Source: Chloroflexi bacterium RBG_16_56_11 (GTDB lineage Bacteria; Chloroflexota; Dehalococcoidia; Dehalococcoidales; RBG-16-60-22). From it: a stretch of DNA of 15,213 bases. The notes under the pieces were generated by a model. It made no database searches. It was not told the DNA's origin and worked only from the letters and a program-made list of their open reading frames with translations. Where the stretch lies: contig MGNQ01000029.1 of the NCBI GenBank assembly GCA_001796865.1, forward strand, positions 6,973-22,185, read 5' to 3'. This document shows, piece by piece, positions 6,825 through 14,944 of the stretch (position 1 is the stretch's first letter; each line of letters opens with the position of its first letter). A program made the position numbers and the translations under genes.

Positions 6825-6851
6825 AACCCCCGCTTTCCCGGGTTTATTTTT
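6825..6851 (+). terminator. Weak candidate terminator after the cupin gene
   Basis: AACCC (6825-6829) pairs with GGGTT (6840-6844), and the downstream side is T-rich (TTTATTTTTAT). The stem is only five base pairs, so it is a weak intrinsic terminator at best. The rest of the 142-base gap before the Mo-enzyme gene has a poor promoter match: TTGGCG (6914-6919), 17 bases, TAACTA (6937-6942). Confidence 0.3.
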
Positions 6852-6957
6852 ATCACGGATTATTGTAGTCTATAGAGAACGCGTGCCTTTTCCGTTTCCG
6901 GTCCGCATCGGGATTGGCGCCGTCGCCCCATATTGATAACTAACCAGCTCGAAAGCT

Positions 6958-9078
6958 ATGTCTTACGATATTATTAAGTCTACCTGCCGGGGATGCCACG
7001 GCGTATGCGGTGTCCTGCTCCACCTTAAGGAAGGCCGGCTCGTCAGGGTCACCGGGGACCCCGAGAGTCCCACTTCACGCGGCTATATTTGCGTCAAAGG
7101 TAAATCCGCTCCGGAGCTACTGTATCACCCGGACAGGCTGAAATATCCCCTGAAGAGGGCGGGCGACCGCGGCGAGAATAAATGGCAAAAGATTACCTGG
7201 GACGAGGCACTGGACACCGCCAGCCGGAAGCTGCTCGAGGTGAAGAAAAAATACGGGGCGGAATCGATTGTCGGGGCCAGGGGAACGGGCCGGCCCTACT
7301 ACGTCATGTTCCACCGGTTCCTCAATAGCCTCGGCACACCAAATCGCCTGGGTTTCGCTCATCTCTGCTACGGGCCCAGGTTGAAAGCCTCGGCGATGAC
7401 CTGCGGTGAACTCCCCGTATGCGATTACTACGGGTTTGGCGGCGTCAAACCAGAATGTGTTCTTGTCTGGGGCAGCAACCTGACCGAAGTCGGCGCCGCC
7501 GACGGCATGTGCAGCTACCAGCTCAGAGAAACGTTGAAACGCGGCGCCAGGCTAATCGTCGTCGATCCGAGGCGGACCGGACTGGCTTCACAAGCTGATT
7601 ACTGGCTGCAGGTCCGTCCCGGGACGGATGCCGCCCTCGCCCTGGGAATGCTGAACACGATTATCCGGGAAGGGCTGTATGACAAGGATTTTGTCCGCAC
7701 CTGGACAATCGGTTTTGGGGCACTGGCGGAAAGGGCCAGGGAATATTCTCCGGAAAAAGTAGCCCGGATTACCTGGGTCCCTGCGGAGACTATCGAGGCC
7801 GCGGCGCGACTCTATGCCACCACCCGGCCCGCCTGCCTGCAATGGGGCGTCGGTATCGACCAGGGAGTGAACAGTTTTCAGACCATCCGCGCTCTGCTTA
7901 TCTTGTCCGGCATTACGGGCAACATCGATATCCCGGGTGGAGACGCGTTCTGGGTACCCCCGGCAAACGTGCTCGTACAGTCCCCGCGCGTCAACCCGGA
8001 TATAGAACTGCCGGACAGGCTATCACCGGAATCAAGAGCGAAAAGGCTCGGGGCCGGTAAATATAAGCTAAGCGCGACGATTCAACCCGGTGAGTTTATC
8101 AATGCGGTCCTCACGGAGAAGCCATATCCCATCAAAGCCCTGTTTATCATGGGCAGCAATTTACTCTTGAGTCATAGCGATTGTCTGAGAATGGTGGAGG
8201 TATTGCGGAAGATTGATTTCATCGTGGCGGCGGATTTATTTATGAATCCGACGATTCAATTCGCGGACATTGTCCTGCCGGCCGCAAGCTGGCTGGAAAC
8301 CGATGACGTGCCCGATTTGCACATGGTCTGGTGCGTGACACCGCGAGTGAAAGTGGAAACGATTGAAGAGTGCCGCGACGACAAGGAAATCATCTTCGAT
8401 CTGGCTAAACGCATGGGGATGGAAGCTGATTTTCCCTGGCGCAGCACGCGGGACTATTGCGATTGGCTGTTAAAGGGCTCCGGGATGGACTTTGAGGAAT
8501 TTAAAAAAGCCGGCATACTCCAAGGACAAATGCGCTACAAGAAATATGAGACGGGCGGATTCAAAACGCCTTCCGGCAGATTCGAGATTTACTGTACGGC
8601 ACTGAAAGACATGGGCTACGACCCGTTACCCGGTTACGTCGAGCCGCCCGAAAGCCCGTACTCCACCCCGGATATCTACCGGGAATATCCGTTTATCATC
8701 ACGACCGGAGCCAGGGTCCAGGCATATTTTCATACCGAGGGCCGGCAGATAGAATCACTCCGCCGCCTGAATCCTGATCCTACGGTTCAAATCCATCCCG
8801 TCGCCGCCGGCAAGCTGGCGATAAAAAACGGGGACTGGGTCTGGATTGAAAGCCCGCGGGGCGGGAGGATAAGACAAAGGGCAAGCCTTACCGATGACAT
8901 CGCGCCCGGTGTTGTCAGCGCGCAGCACGGCTGGTGGTTTCCCGAGAAAGGACCTCCCGAATATGGTTTCACCGGCTCAAATGTTAATCTGCTGACACAC
9001 GGTATGCCCTGCGACCCTCACACAGGGTCGGAACCGTGGCGCTCTTTCCTCTGCAAGATATCTAAAGCGGTAGATTGA
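6958..9078 (+). CDS. Molybdopterin (Mo/W-bis-PGD) oxidoreductase-superfamily enzyme, acetylene-hydratase-like
   Basis: A 706-residue protein of the DMSO-reductase superfamily. Cys10, Cys13, Cys17 and Cys45 bind an N-terminal [4Fe-4S] cluster. Cys137 in FAHLCYGPR is placed to ligate the metal, and LIVVDPRRT (199-207) contacts a pterin cofactor. The molybdopterin-dinucleotide-binding domain covers roughly the last 130 residues. The order and spacing resemble acetylene hydratase of Pelobacter (Cys9, 12, 16, 46 and 141), but that enzyme's essential Asp13, next to the second cluster cysteine, is His14 here. A true acetylene hydratase is therefore doubtful. There is no twin-arginine signal, and no adjacent ferredoxin or membrane subunit, so it is probably cytoplasmic and works alone or with the nearby flavoprotein. 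The ATG has no clear ribosome site, but an in-frame TAA at 6937 limits any earlier start. The reaction is unknown. Confidence 0.9.
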   Translation: MSYDIIKSTCRGCHGVCGVLLHLKEGRLVRVTGDPESPTSRGYICVKGKSAPELLYHPDRLKYPLKRAGDRGENKWQKITWDEALDTASRKLLEVKKKYGAESIVGARGTGRPYYVMFHRFLNSLGTPNRLGFAHLCYGPRLKASAMTCGELPVCDYYGFGGVKPECVLVWGSNLTEVGAADGMCSYQLRETLKRGARLIVVDPRRTGLASQADYWLQVRPGTDAALALGMLNTIIREGLYDKDFVRTWTIGFGALAERAREYSPEKVARITWVPAETIEAAARLYATTRPACLQWGVGIDQGVNSFQTIRALLILSGITGNIDIPGGDAFWVPPANVLVQSPRVNPDIELPDRLSPESRAKRLGAGKYKLSATIQPGEFINAVLTEKPYPIKALFIMGSNLLLSHSDCLRMVEVLRKIDFIVAADLFMNPTIQFADIVLPAASWLETDDVPDLHMVWCVTPRVKVETIEECRDDKEIIFDLAKRMGMEADFPWRSTRDYCDWLLKGSGMDFEEFKKAGILQGQMRYKKYETGGFKTPSGRFEIYCTALKDMGYDPLPGYVEPPESPYSTPDIYREYPFIITTGARVQAYFHTEGRQIESLRRLNPDPTVQIHPVAAGKLAIKNGDWVWIESPRGGRIRQRASLTDDIAPGVVSAQHGWWFPEKGPPEYGFTGSNVNLLTHGMPCDPHTGSEPWRSFLCKISKAVD

Positions 9079-9117
9079 ACTGAAACAACAATATTTTTGG
9101 TCAGGAGCGAAGGGTCA

Positions 9118-9876
9118 ATGATGGAAAAAGGATTTCACTACGACGTGGGGGAATATAAATGCGTGGTCTTTAGCGACGGGACGCTGGTGAACGACAAAGA
9201 GGTGTTCGGCTTGAACTCCCTGCTTATCGACGCGGCGGACCACAAGATACTAATCGACACGGGATGCGGGGACGGATTCCAGTCAACCGCCGGGCACCTG
9301 GTCCAAAATCTAGAGGCGGAAGGAATAAAATGCGCGGATATCGATAGAATCGTGTTGACCCACGGTCATATCGACCATGTCAGCGGCACATTGGATGCGG
9401 CGGGCGGGGCGGCCTTTCCCGGCGCCCGTTTCATCACGTCTGAAAAGGAGTGGGAGTACTGGGTGGCCCGGCCGGAGAAAAGCGAGTTCCAGACCATGCT
9501 TTTTAGTTATGCCAGGAAGGACCTTCTGCCGCTCAGGGATAGATTCGACCTGGTAAAAGAGAATACCGAAATACTGCCGGGCGTCAAACTCATGCCTGCG
9601 CCCGGTCATACGCCGGGGAACATCATCGTGGAAATTTCTTCCCGCGGGCAACGGCTCGTTTGCATCGGGGATATCATCCATTCGCCGGTCGAACTCGTAA
9701 ACCCTGAATACCTATCTCTATTCGACGTTGAACCGGAACAGGCACTGAAGACGAGGTCCCGGGTGTTGAACGGTCTGGCGCAATCCGGGGCACCTGTTTT
9801 TGCCTGCCATTTCGCCTTCCCGGGCCTGGGACATATCAACCATTCCGGGGGCGTCCTGGCATGGCAGGCTTTCTAG
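9118..9876 (+). CDS. Metallo-beta-lactamase-fold hydrolase
   Basis: A 252-residue MBL-fold protein. The metal-binding HGHIDH gives His82, His84, Asp86 and His87. PGHTPG supplies His164, GDIIH Asp185 and CHFAFPGLGH His231, so the full two-metal site is present. This layout is shared by lactonases, thioesterase-like hydrolases and glyoxalase II relatives. The frame also has a TTG at 9097, but AGGAG (9103-9107) and GAAGGG (9109-9114) favour one of the two adjacent ATGs at 9118 or 9121. It follows the Mo enzyme by 39 bases and is probably co-transcribed with it. It could open a lactone or cleave a thioester in the same pathway (inference). Its stop is only nine bases from the convergent SGNH gene's stop. 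Confidence 0.9.
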   Translation: MMEKGFHYDVGEYKCVVFSDGTLVNDKEVFGLNSLLIDAADHKILIDTGCGDGFQSTAGHLVQNLEAEGIKCADIDRIVLTHGHIDHVSGTLDAAGGAAFPGARFITSEKEWEYWVARPEKSEFQTMLFSYARKDLLPLRDRFDLVKENTEILPGVKLMPAPGHTPGNIIVEISSRGQRLVCIGDIIHSPVELVNPEYLSLFDVEPEQALKTRSRVLNGLAQSGAPVFACHFAFPGLGHINHSGGVLAWQAF

Positions 9877-9885
9877 AGTCCCTTT

Positions 9886-11541
9886 CTATTTTACGGTGAC
9901 TTTACCGGCTAGCTCGATACGCGTTTCGTGGGAAAGATTGCCGGCGTCCTGCCTCAGGAAAATCACCAGGTCATACAGGCCGGGCTGGTCGAGCTTGCCC
10001 GCCGTTAAATTAAGGGTGACCTCTCCGGTAGCGTTGCCTTCGAGATTTACCGATTTAGCCGGAGCACGGGCCGTCCAGTATCCATCAGGGCCGCCTGACG
10101 GCTTCAGCAGGCAGGATACGCTCCCGCTAACGGCGGCACCGTCAGTATTGGTCACACCGACCGTAACCACCGGCGTCGCCCCGGGCTGGTAGCTGTCCGC
10201 ATCGAGAGACACCGAGGTCAATCCCAGGTTTTTCAGGTCCGGCGCAGTCAGCCCGTTTTGAATCGCCACGATGCCGTTCACGATTCCCTCGGTGTAAATT
10301 TTCTCCGAGCCATGCCACAGGTGGTTCGGGTTCTGCATCTGCTCCCGGGTGAACAAAGTCCCGGGCACCTGCTCAACAACATGGACATACGCATCGTCAG
10401 TAAACCGGGATAAATACTTTTTTTGCGCGGCTATCTGCTCGGTCCTCAGGCCTGCCTTGACGGCTTCATCCCACTCGACCTGCAGCGTGAAATACAGCTG
10501 GAAACGATGTTCCCGGGCCAGGTCGGCCATGTGTTTGATGGCTTTGGTGGCATCGGCACTGGGGTAAAAATTTTTAAAATATGAACCCGGCGTGCGGGTA
10601 TTGATGTCCATATCCTGCTTTTGTTCCTTATTTCCGGCAATGTAGCTGTGATTATAGATAGAAGCGGGGTATTTGTTAGCATCACTATTGAACAAATTTG
10701 CGGGCTCAAGGAGGCGTTCCCGTAAAACATCGGCGTTGGAATACAGCACGCCGTATTTAGCAATTAACAGGTCCGCTATTTCGCCTTCCTTCCATTCCGG
10801 GGCCAGATTGTAGGTATCCCAGTAGCCCCAGGGAAGGGGGACGTTCGCCATGAATTCCGTGCTGTGCACGGCCCCGTAACCTGATAATATGCGAGTTACC
10901 ACCACGGACCTGGGCGGGCCATGTTCGCTGATATAGGCGGAGAGCATCCAGGCATCCATTAATAATGATGTGCCGGCATTATTACCCAGGTTAATGACAT
11001 ATCCCCCGAGGCGGTCAGACACGGCGCCGGGTGCCAGATTATTAAGGCAAGAGGAGTCTCCCAGTAAAAGAAAGTCAGCTGGTTCAGGGATCTTTTTAAG
11101 ACCGAGCCAGGCCCGATTTACCATGATTTGCGTATCGGTGTTGATGGGTTGAGCCTGCACATATTTATATCCCGCGAAATTACAGACTGTGATAAAAACA
11201 ATGGCTGTTATTATGGAAACGAGTACCCCCTTCTTTCCGCTGGTGTAACGGGCCGATGCAACCAGTGACCGGAATGAAGCCATTTCACTTAACCGCGGTA
11301 AAGAGCCAGATACCTCTTCGAGCCTGGCTAATGCGCCCCTCTTTGAGCCATTCCTGACCCTTTCGGCAACCTCGGAGAGCTTACGAACATGTCCGGCCAG
11401 TTCCCGGTTCTCGTTGCCGGCAGGGTCGAGTCCGGCGAGATGGCTGGCAGCAATGGATGCGTTCAGCCACTCTCCGGCTTCCAGATAATACCAGACTTCC
11501 CGATAGGTCTTGCTTAGCTCTTCTGGCATTTCCTTTTCCAT
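9886..11541 (-). CDS. Membrane-anchored SGNH/AlgJ-like protein with Ig-like C-terminus
   Basis: A 551-residue partner of the upstream MBOAT. Residues 1-100 are helical and charged, presumably cytoplasmic. One membrane segment lies at about 105-128. An SGNH/AlgX-like domain follows, with LLLGDSSCLNN (158-168) carrying the probable nucleophile Ser163 and NLGNNAG (184-190) as a second block. Near its end is NPNHLWH (404-410), where the usual Asp of the DxxH triad is Asn404. The last 110 residues look like an Ig-like beta-sandwich. I chose the ATG at 11541 because it follows the MBOAT stop after a single base (TAA-T-ATG), with CAGGGA upstream. The longer open frame to 11697 only overlaps that gene. 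Such proteins usually receive acyl groups from the MBOAT and transfer them to an extracytoplasmic polymer. Here the acceptor is unknown and the Asn raises doubt about activity. Confidence 0.75.
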   Translation of the reverse strand: MEKEMPEELSKTYREVWYYLEAGEWLNASIAASHLAGLDPAGNENRELAGHVRKLSEVAERVRNGSKRGALARLEEVSGSLPRLSEMASFRSLVASARYTSGKKGVLVSIITAIVFITVCNFAGYKYVQAQPINTDTQIMVNRAWLGLKKIPEPADFLLLGDSSCLNNLAPGAVSDRLGGYVINLGNNAGTSLLMDAWMLSAYISEHGPPRSVVVTRILSGYGAVHSTEFMANVPLPWGYWDTYNLAPEWKEGEIADLLIAKYGVLYSNADVLRERLLEPANLFNSDANKYPASIYNHSYIAGNKEQKQDMDINTRTPGSYFKNFYPSADATKAIKHMADLAREHRFQLYFTLQVEWDEAVKAGLRTEQIAAQKKYLSRFTDDAYVHVVEQVPGTLFTREQMQNPNHLWHGSEKIYTEGIVNGIVAIQNGLTAPDLKNLGLTSVSLDADSYQPGATPVVTVGVTNTDGAAVSGSVSCLLKPSGGPDGYWTARAPAKSVNLEGNATGEVTLNLTAGKLDQPGLYDLVIFLRQDAGNLSHETRIELAGKVTVK

Positions 11542-11542
11542 A

Positions 11543-12979
11543 TTAAAATCCCTGGTAGATGAACCGGGTAATTTCCCTCTGGCTGAAGATGATGATGCCA
11601 ACAGCGATTGCTCCGTAGGCAAGCCCGCGCGCGTATGGATTAAACCGTGCCAGGAAAACCGGGCTGGCGGCGCGCAACTGGAAAATCTGGACGACAATCA
11701 TGGGAAAGGTAAAGTAGAGGAGCCGCCAGAAAGAATCGAAGGTGGTTGCCGACGTGGTGAACCCCAGGTGCGTGAACAGATAGGCCAGTTGGTCGAAGGA
11801 GGTGGCCCGGAAAGCCGTCCACCCAATGGCTACCAGGGCCAGCATCAGCGCCGTCCGGCTTATCACGCTGAAACCGGATGTAAAATCACGGATGGTCCGG
11901 TCGGTGCTCTGTCCGGCTTTCCCGAACAGCCGGTACACAACCTGTAAAAGGCCGTGCCAGGCGCCCCAGATAACGAACGTCCAGGCGGCCCCGTGCCAGA
12001 GACCCACCAGTACCATGGTAACGACCAGGTTCAGGCCCGTCCTCCAGCTACCTTTGCGGTTGCCCCCGAGGGGTATGTAGAGATAATCGCAGAACCATTG
12101 TGAAAGTGATATATGCCAGCGCGACCAGAAATCGGCCGGATTGATGGCGAAATAGGGGACATTGAAATTCAGGAGAAGGTCGAATCCGAACAGCCGCGCC
12201 ACGCCGCGGGCGATGTCTGTATACCCGCCGAAGTCAGCCAGTATCTGTACCGTGTAGGCCAGTACGGCGATAATGATATCCAGCCCTTGATACTGGGTAT
12301 AGTTATTGAATATCTGGTTCACGATAAGGCCAACGCTATCGGCGATGACCAGTTTCTGGAAAAAGCCCCAGGCGATGAGCCACAGGCCTTCATTGATTTT
12401 ATCGCTGGTCACCTGGCGCGGTGCCTGTATCTGGGGCAGCATGTGCGATGCCCTCTCCACCGGCCCGGAAACGATTGTCGGGAAAAAGGCCACGAAGAGC
12501 GCGAAGTCCGGGAAGCTCCGGGTGTGCGCCAGTTTCCCCCGATATATATCGAAGGGGTAGCTGATAGCCATGAACGTAAAAAAGGAAACGCCCAGCGGCA
12601 GGATTATTTTCAGGCTGACGGCGTCGAGATGGATGCCGAAGGAGGAGAGCAAGCCGGCCAGGCTATCACCGAAGAAGTTAAAATATTTGAACAGCCCCAG
12701 TACCAGCAGGTCTACGGCTACCGCCGACCACAACCACAGGCGTTTTCTTTTCTTTCCGTCATCAGCATCAGGCTGGCGGCTGATTTTCCAGCCGGCCAGA
12801 TAGTTAACCCCGGTCATCCCGGCGAGCAGGCCGAGAAACCGCCAGTCCCAAAAGGCATATGACACGTAGCTGGCCAGTAACAGTACGATGTTCTGCCAGC
12901 GCCAGCGCCGTCCCAGCAGGTAATAAACAGCCAGCACTGCCGCCAGGAACAGGATAAATGCCCAGGAAGTGAAAATCAT
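11543..12979 (-). CDS. MBOAT-family O-acyltransferase (AlgI/DltB-like)
   Basis: A 478-residue polytopic membrane protein with about ten to twelve hydrophobic segments. Family landmarks are ILPLGVSFFTF (126-136), FFPTIVSGPVER (165-176), FWSRWHISLSQW (284-295), YIPLGGNRKG (301-310) and GLWHGAAW (326-333), whose His329 is the expected catalytic residue. AlgI proteins take an acyl group, usually acetyl, from a cytoplasmic donor and move it across the membrane to a periplasmic or extracellular partner that modifies a polysaccharide. The ATG at 12979 is the first possible start, because an in-frame TGA lies nine bases upstream. GGAGG (12997-12993) sits 13 bases away, a long spacing. It is the first gene of a two-gene operon with the SGNH protein. 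No glycosyltransferases are nearby, so the acceptor polymer is unknown. Confidence 0.93.
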   Translation of the reverse strand: MIFTSWAFILFLAAVLAVYYLLGRRWRWQNIVLLLASYVSYAFWDWRFLGLLAGMTGVNYLAGWKISRQPDADDGKKRKRLWLWSAVAVDLLVLGLFKYFNFFGDSLAGLLSSFGIHLDAVSLKIILPLGVSFFTFMAISYPFDIYRGKLAHTRSFPDFALFVAFFPTIVSGPVERASHMLPQIQAPRQVTSDKINEGLWLIAWGFFQKLVIADSVGLIVNQIFNNYTQYQGLDIIIAVLAYTVQILADFGGYTDIARGVARLFGFDLLLNFNVPYFAINPADFWSRWHISLSQWFCDYLYIPLGGNRKGSWRTGLNLVVTMVLVGLWHGAAWTFVIWGAWHGLLQVVYRLFGKAGQSTDRTIRDFTSGFSVISRTALMLALVAIGWTAFRATSFDQLAYLFTHLGFTTSATTFDSFWRLLYFTFPMIVVQIFQLRAASPVFLARFNPYARGLAYGAIAVGIIIFSQREITRFIYQGF

Positions 12980-13010
12980 GAGATAATATCAACCTCCGAC
13001 CGGAGCGACT

Positions 13011-13169
13011 ATGAATGTCACGAGAAATTTAGATATTATGAAAGCTGGTAGTTGCATCTTTCTTTCATATATTTTTCAGGCATGTATTTTGATATTAATT
13101 TGGCTATACTTTACCGTCAATAGGTCTAACTTCACCTTTCCTCCCGATTTTGGTACTTTATTCCTATGA
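13011..13169 (+). CDS. Doubtful 52-residue single-pass membrane micro-ORF
   Basis: ATG at 13011 has GGAG (13002-13005) five bases upstream and runs 52 codons to TGA (13167-13169). Residues 12-36 are hydrophobic and could form one membrane helix. Against it, the region is AT-rich, and AT-rich DNA readily encodes Leu, Ile and Phe runs. The ORF also contains the predicted minus-strand promoter of the MBOAT operon, and no plus-strand promoter is evident just upstream. It is recorded as a possibility only. Confidence 0.2.
   Translation: MNVTRNLDIMKAGSCIFLSYIFQACILILIWLYFTVNRSNFTFPPDFGTLFL
13092..13120 (-). promoter_or_regulatory. Putative sigma-70-type promoter for the MBOAT operon
   Basis: On the minus strand TTGACG (13120-13115) and TAATAT (13097-13092) are 17 bases apart, close to consensus. 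Transcription would start near 13085 and leave a leader of about 105 bases before the ATG at 12979. Confidence 0.55.
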
Positions 13170-13235
13170 CCTATGGTAAAGGACGCGGGACAAAGAGGTA
13201 TTTTACGGGTCGGCCCTCTGACGACTCCTTCAGGT

Positions 13236-13264
13236 TTGAATAGCGGCCCCGATTTTATTATTAT
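13236..13264 (+). promoter_or_regulatory. Putative sigma-70-type promoter for rimO
   Basis: TTGAAT (13236-13241) and TATTAT (13259-13264) are 17 bases apart. Transcription would start near 13271, about 75 bases before the rimO ATG. Confidence 0.5.
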
Positions 13265-13346
13265 GGAAATAGATTTTGCTACTAGAATTGCCTGACACTC
13301 AATTAGTCGGCCTCTTGGCTGCGGATGCCGCCGGTTAAGTTAACGT

Positions 13347-14678
13347 ATGAGCAAAAAGACGTTTCATATAGTCTCTCTCGGCTGTTCAAAAAATACCGTC
13401 GATTCGGACTCCATGGCGCAGCTCTTAACAGCTTCGGGCTATGAACCGGTCGCTGACCCGCGCCGGGCGCATGTCCTCATCGTGAACACCTGTGGTTTCA
13501 TCGGCCCCGCGAAAGAGGAGTCACTCAGGGTGCTCGCGGAGCTTGCGGCGGAGAAAAAAAGCGGCCAGATGCTCGTCGCCGCCGGGTGCCTGACCCAGCG
13601 CTACGGGAGTGAAATCGCCCGCCAGGTCCCCGGCCTGGACGGCAACCTCGGCACGCGCCGCTGGATGGATATCGTCGATGTGGTCGAGGGCCTGAACAGC
13701 GACCGGCGGGCGCTGCAATACAAAATTCCGGAAGCAGCCCCAGTCCTCACCGATGGCGGCGTACGGCGCGTCTCGGTGCAGGGCGCCAGCGCCTATTTAA
13801 AGATAGCCGATGGCTGCCGCCGGCCCTGCGCTTTCTGCGCCATCCCCCTCATCAAGGGCACCGCCGTGAGCCGCCCGATAGCGTCCATCCTCGATGAAGC
13901 GCGCTACCTGCAGGAGAAGGGTGTGCGTGAGATTGTCCTGGTCGCGCAGGATACCACCGACTACGGCCATGACCTGGGACTGAAAAATGGCCTGGCTTGT
14001 CTTCTCAAGGAACTGACCGCTGTGGCGCCGCAGATCGATTGGATTCGTCTCATGTATGCCTACCCCGGAGCCGTCACCGACAAGCTGATTGAAGTCATGG
14101 CCAGCTGTAAACAGGTGGTAGCCTACCTTGACCTCCCCCTGCAGCACGCCCACCCGCTGACCCTGCGCCGCATGTGCCGACCATCCGATATCGACCGGGT
14201 GCGCCGGACATTGGCCGGGATGCGAAGGGCCATTCCCGACCTGGCCTTGCGTACAACTTTCATCGTCGGCTACCCGGGTGAGACCGCTGAAGAGTTCCAG
14301 ACACTGCTCGATTTCATCGGGGAGGTCTGCTTCGACAGGGTCGGGGTGTTCAAATTCTCCTTCGAACAGGGTACCGCCAGCGAGTCGCTGGGTGACCCCG
14401 TCCCGGAAGAGATAAAAGAAGAACGCCTGCAGCGCCTGATGGAAAAGCAGCAGGGTATTTCGCTCGAACGCAACCGGGCATTCATCGGCCGCCGCCTGGA
14501 CGTACTAATCGAGGGGGAGGGGCAGGGCATCTCCATCGGTCGCAGCTACCGCGACGCCCCGGAAATCGACGGCCTGGTCCTGGTGAAGGGAGAAATACCC
14601 GCCGGACGGATGGTGCCCGTACGCATCGATGGCGCATCAGCCTATGACCTCAGCGGCGTCGCAAACAACGGGGATTAA
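13347..14678 (+). CDS. rimO: Ribosomal protein S12 methylthiotransferase RimO
   Basis: A 443-residue radical-SAM methylthiotransferase that adds a methylthio group to the conserved aspartate of ribosomal protein S12. The N-terminal UPF0004 domain starts with SLGCSKNTVDSD and provides Cys13, Cys49 (NTCGFI) and Cys81 for the auxiliary [4Fe-4S] cluster. The radical-SAM domain has CRRPCAFC (Cys157, Cys161, Cys164) for the SAM-binding cluster and DLPLQHA (262-268). A C-terminal TRAM domain (about 375-440) includes SYRDAPEIDG. The SLGCSKN opening and the NTCGFI...AKEES stretch separate RimO from the tRNA enzyme MiaB. Length is typical and all six cluster cysteines are present. The ATG at 13347 has only a weak ribosome site. 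A predicted promoter lies about 75 bases upstream, so it is probably transcribed separately from its neighbours. Confidence 0.96.
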   Translation: MSKKTFHIVSLGCSKNTVDSDSMAQLLTASGYEPVADPRRAHVLIVNTCGFIGPAKEESLRVLAELAAEKKSGQMLVAAGCLTQRYGSEIARQVPGLDGNLGTRRWMDIVDVVEGLNSDRRALQYKIPEAAPVLTDGGVRRVSVQGASAYLKIADGCRRPCAFCAIPLIKGTAVSRPIASILDEARYLQEKGVREIVLVAQDTTDYGHDLGLKNGLACLLKELTAVAPQIDWIRLMYAYPGAVTDKLIEVMASCKQVVAYLDLPLQHAHPLTLRRMCRPSDIDRVRRTLAGMRRAIPDLALRTTFIVGYPGETAEEFQTLLDFIGEVCFDRVGVFKFSFEQGTASESLGDPVPEEIKEERLQRLMEKQQGISLERNRAFIGRRLDVLIEGEGQGISIGRSYRDAPEIDGLVLVKGEIPAGRMVPVRIDGASAYDLSGVANNGD

Positions 14679-14801
14679 TACCCGCTTACAATCTTAACTT
14701 ATTTCAGCGTTGCGCGATATCCACGAGGCATGGTTTTGACCTCAGTCGTGATACGACATAAAAAATGTCCACGCGGCGGGGCCGCCCCGTTGAAAAGCAA
14801 C

Positions 14802-14831
14802 TTGACAACGGCGCGACAATTAGCATACTAT
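14802..14831 (+). promoter_or_regulatory. Strong putative sigma-70-type promoter for the FAD oxidoreductase gene
   Basis: A perfect TTGACA (14802-14807) is followed after 18 bases by TACTAT (14826-14831). It lies in the 266-base gap after rimO and would give a leader of about 107 bases before the ATG at 14945. It is the best promoter match seen in the window. Confidence 0.6.
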
Positions 14832-14944
14832 CTCGTAGGAAAAGTCTCGTCCGGACAATAATCCCTTCGTAACTCACGATAATAAGCTCCGAGTTGGTTT
14901 TAAGAGGATAAATCGACAAGGCTAAAAGCCAGAGGGGGTAAGCT

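Larger units (their letters stand above)
12980..13346. other. AT-rich divergent regulatory region
   Basis: This gap of 367 bases separates the MBOAT operon (minus strand) from rimO (plus strand). It is far richer in A and T than the flanking genes. It carries a promoter-like pair facing each way and one very small doubtful ORF (13011-13169). I saw no tRNA, terminator with T-tract, or recognisable riboswitch. Confidence 0.6.

Noticed and set aside
11542..11697. Upstream extension of the SGNH protein frame
   Set aside because: It lies entirely within the MBOAT gene in another frame. The ATG at 11541 directly follows the MBOAT stop and has an upstream ribosome site.
12113..12862. Long plus-strand open frame of 249 codons opposite the MBOAT gene
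   Set aside because: It is a shadow of the GC-rich, clearly coding minus strand. Its translation shows no domain features and there is no ribosome site.
13170..13235. Possible riboswitch or tRNA-like fold in the gap upstream of rimO
   Set aside because: Short complementary patches exist, but I could not build a tRNA T-arm, a cloverleaf or any known riboswitch core.
14777..14789. GC-rich hairpin (CGGGG-CCG-CCCCG) as the rimO terminator
   Set aside because: No T-tract follows. The stem is five base pairs with a three-base loop. A promoter begins 13 bases later.
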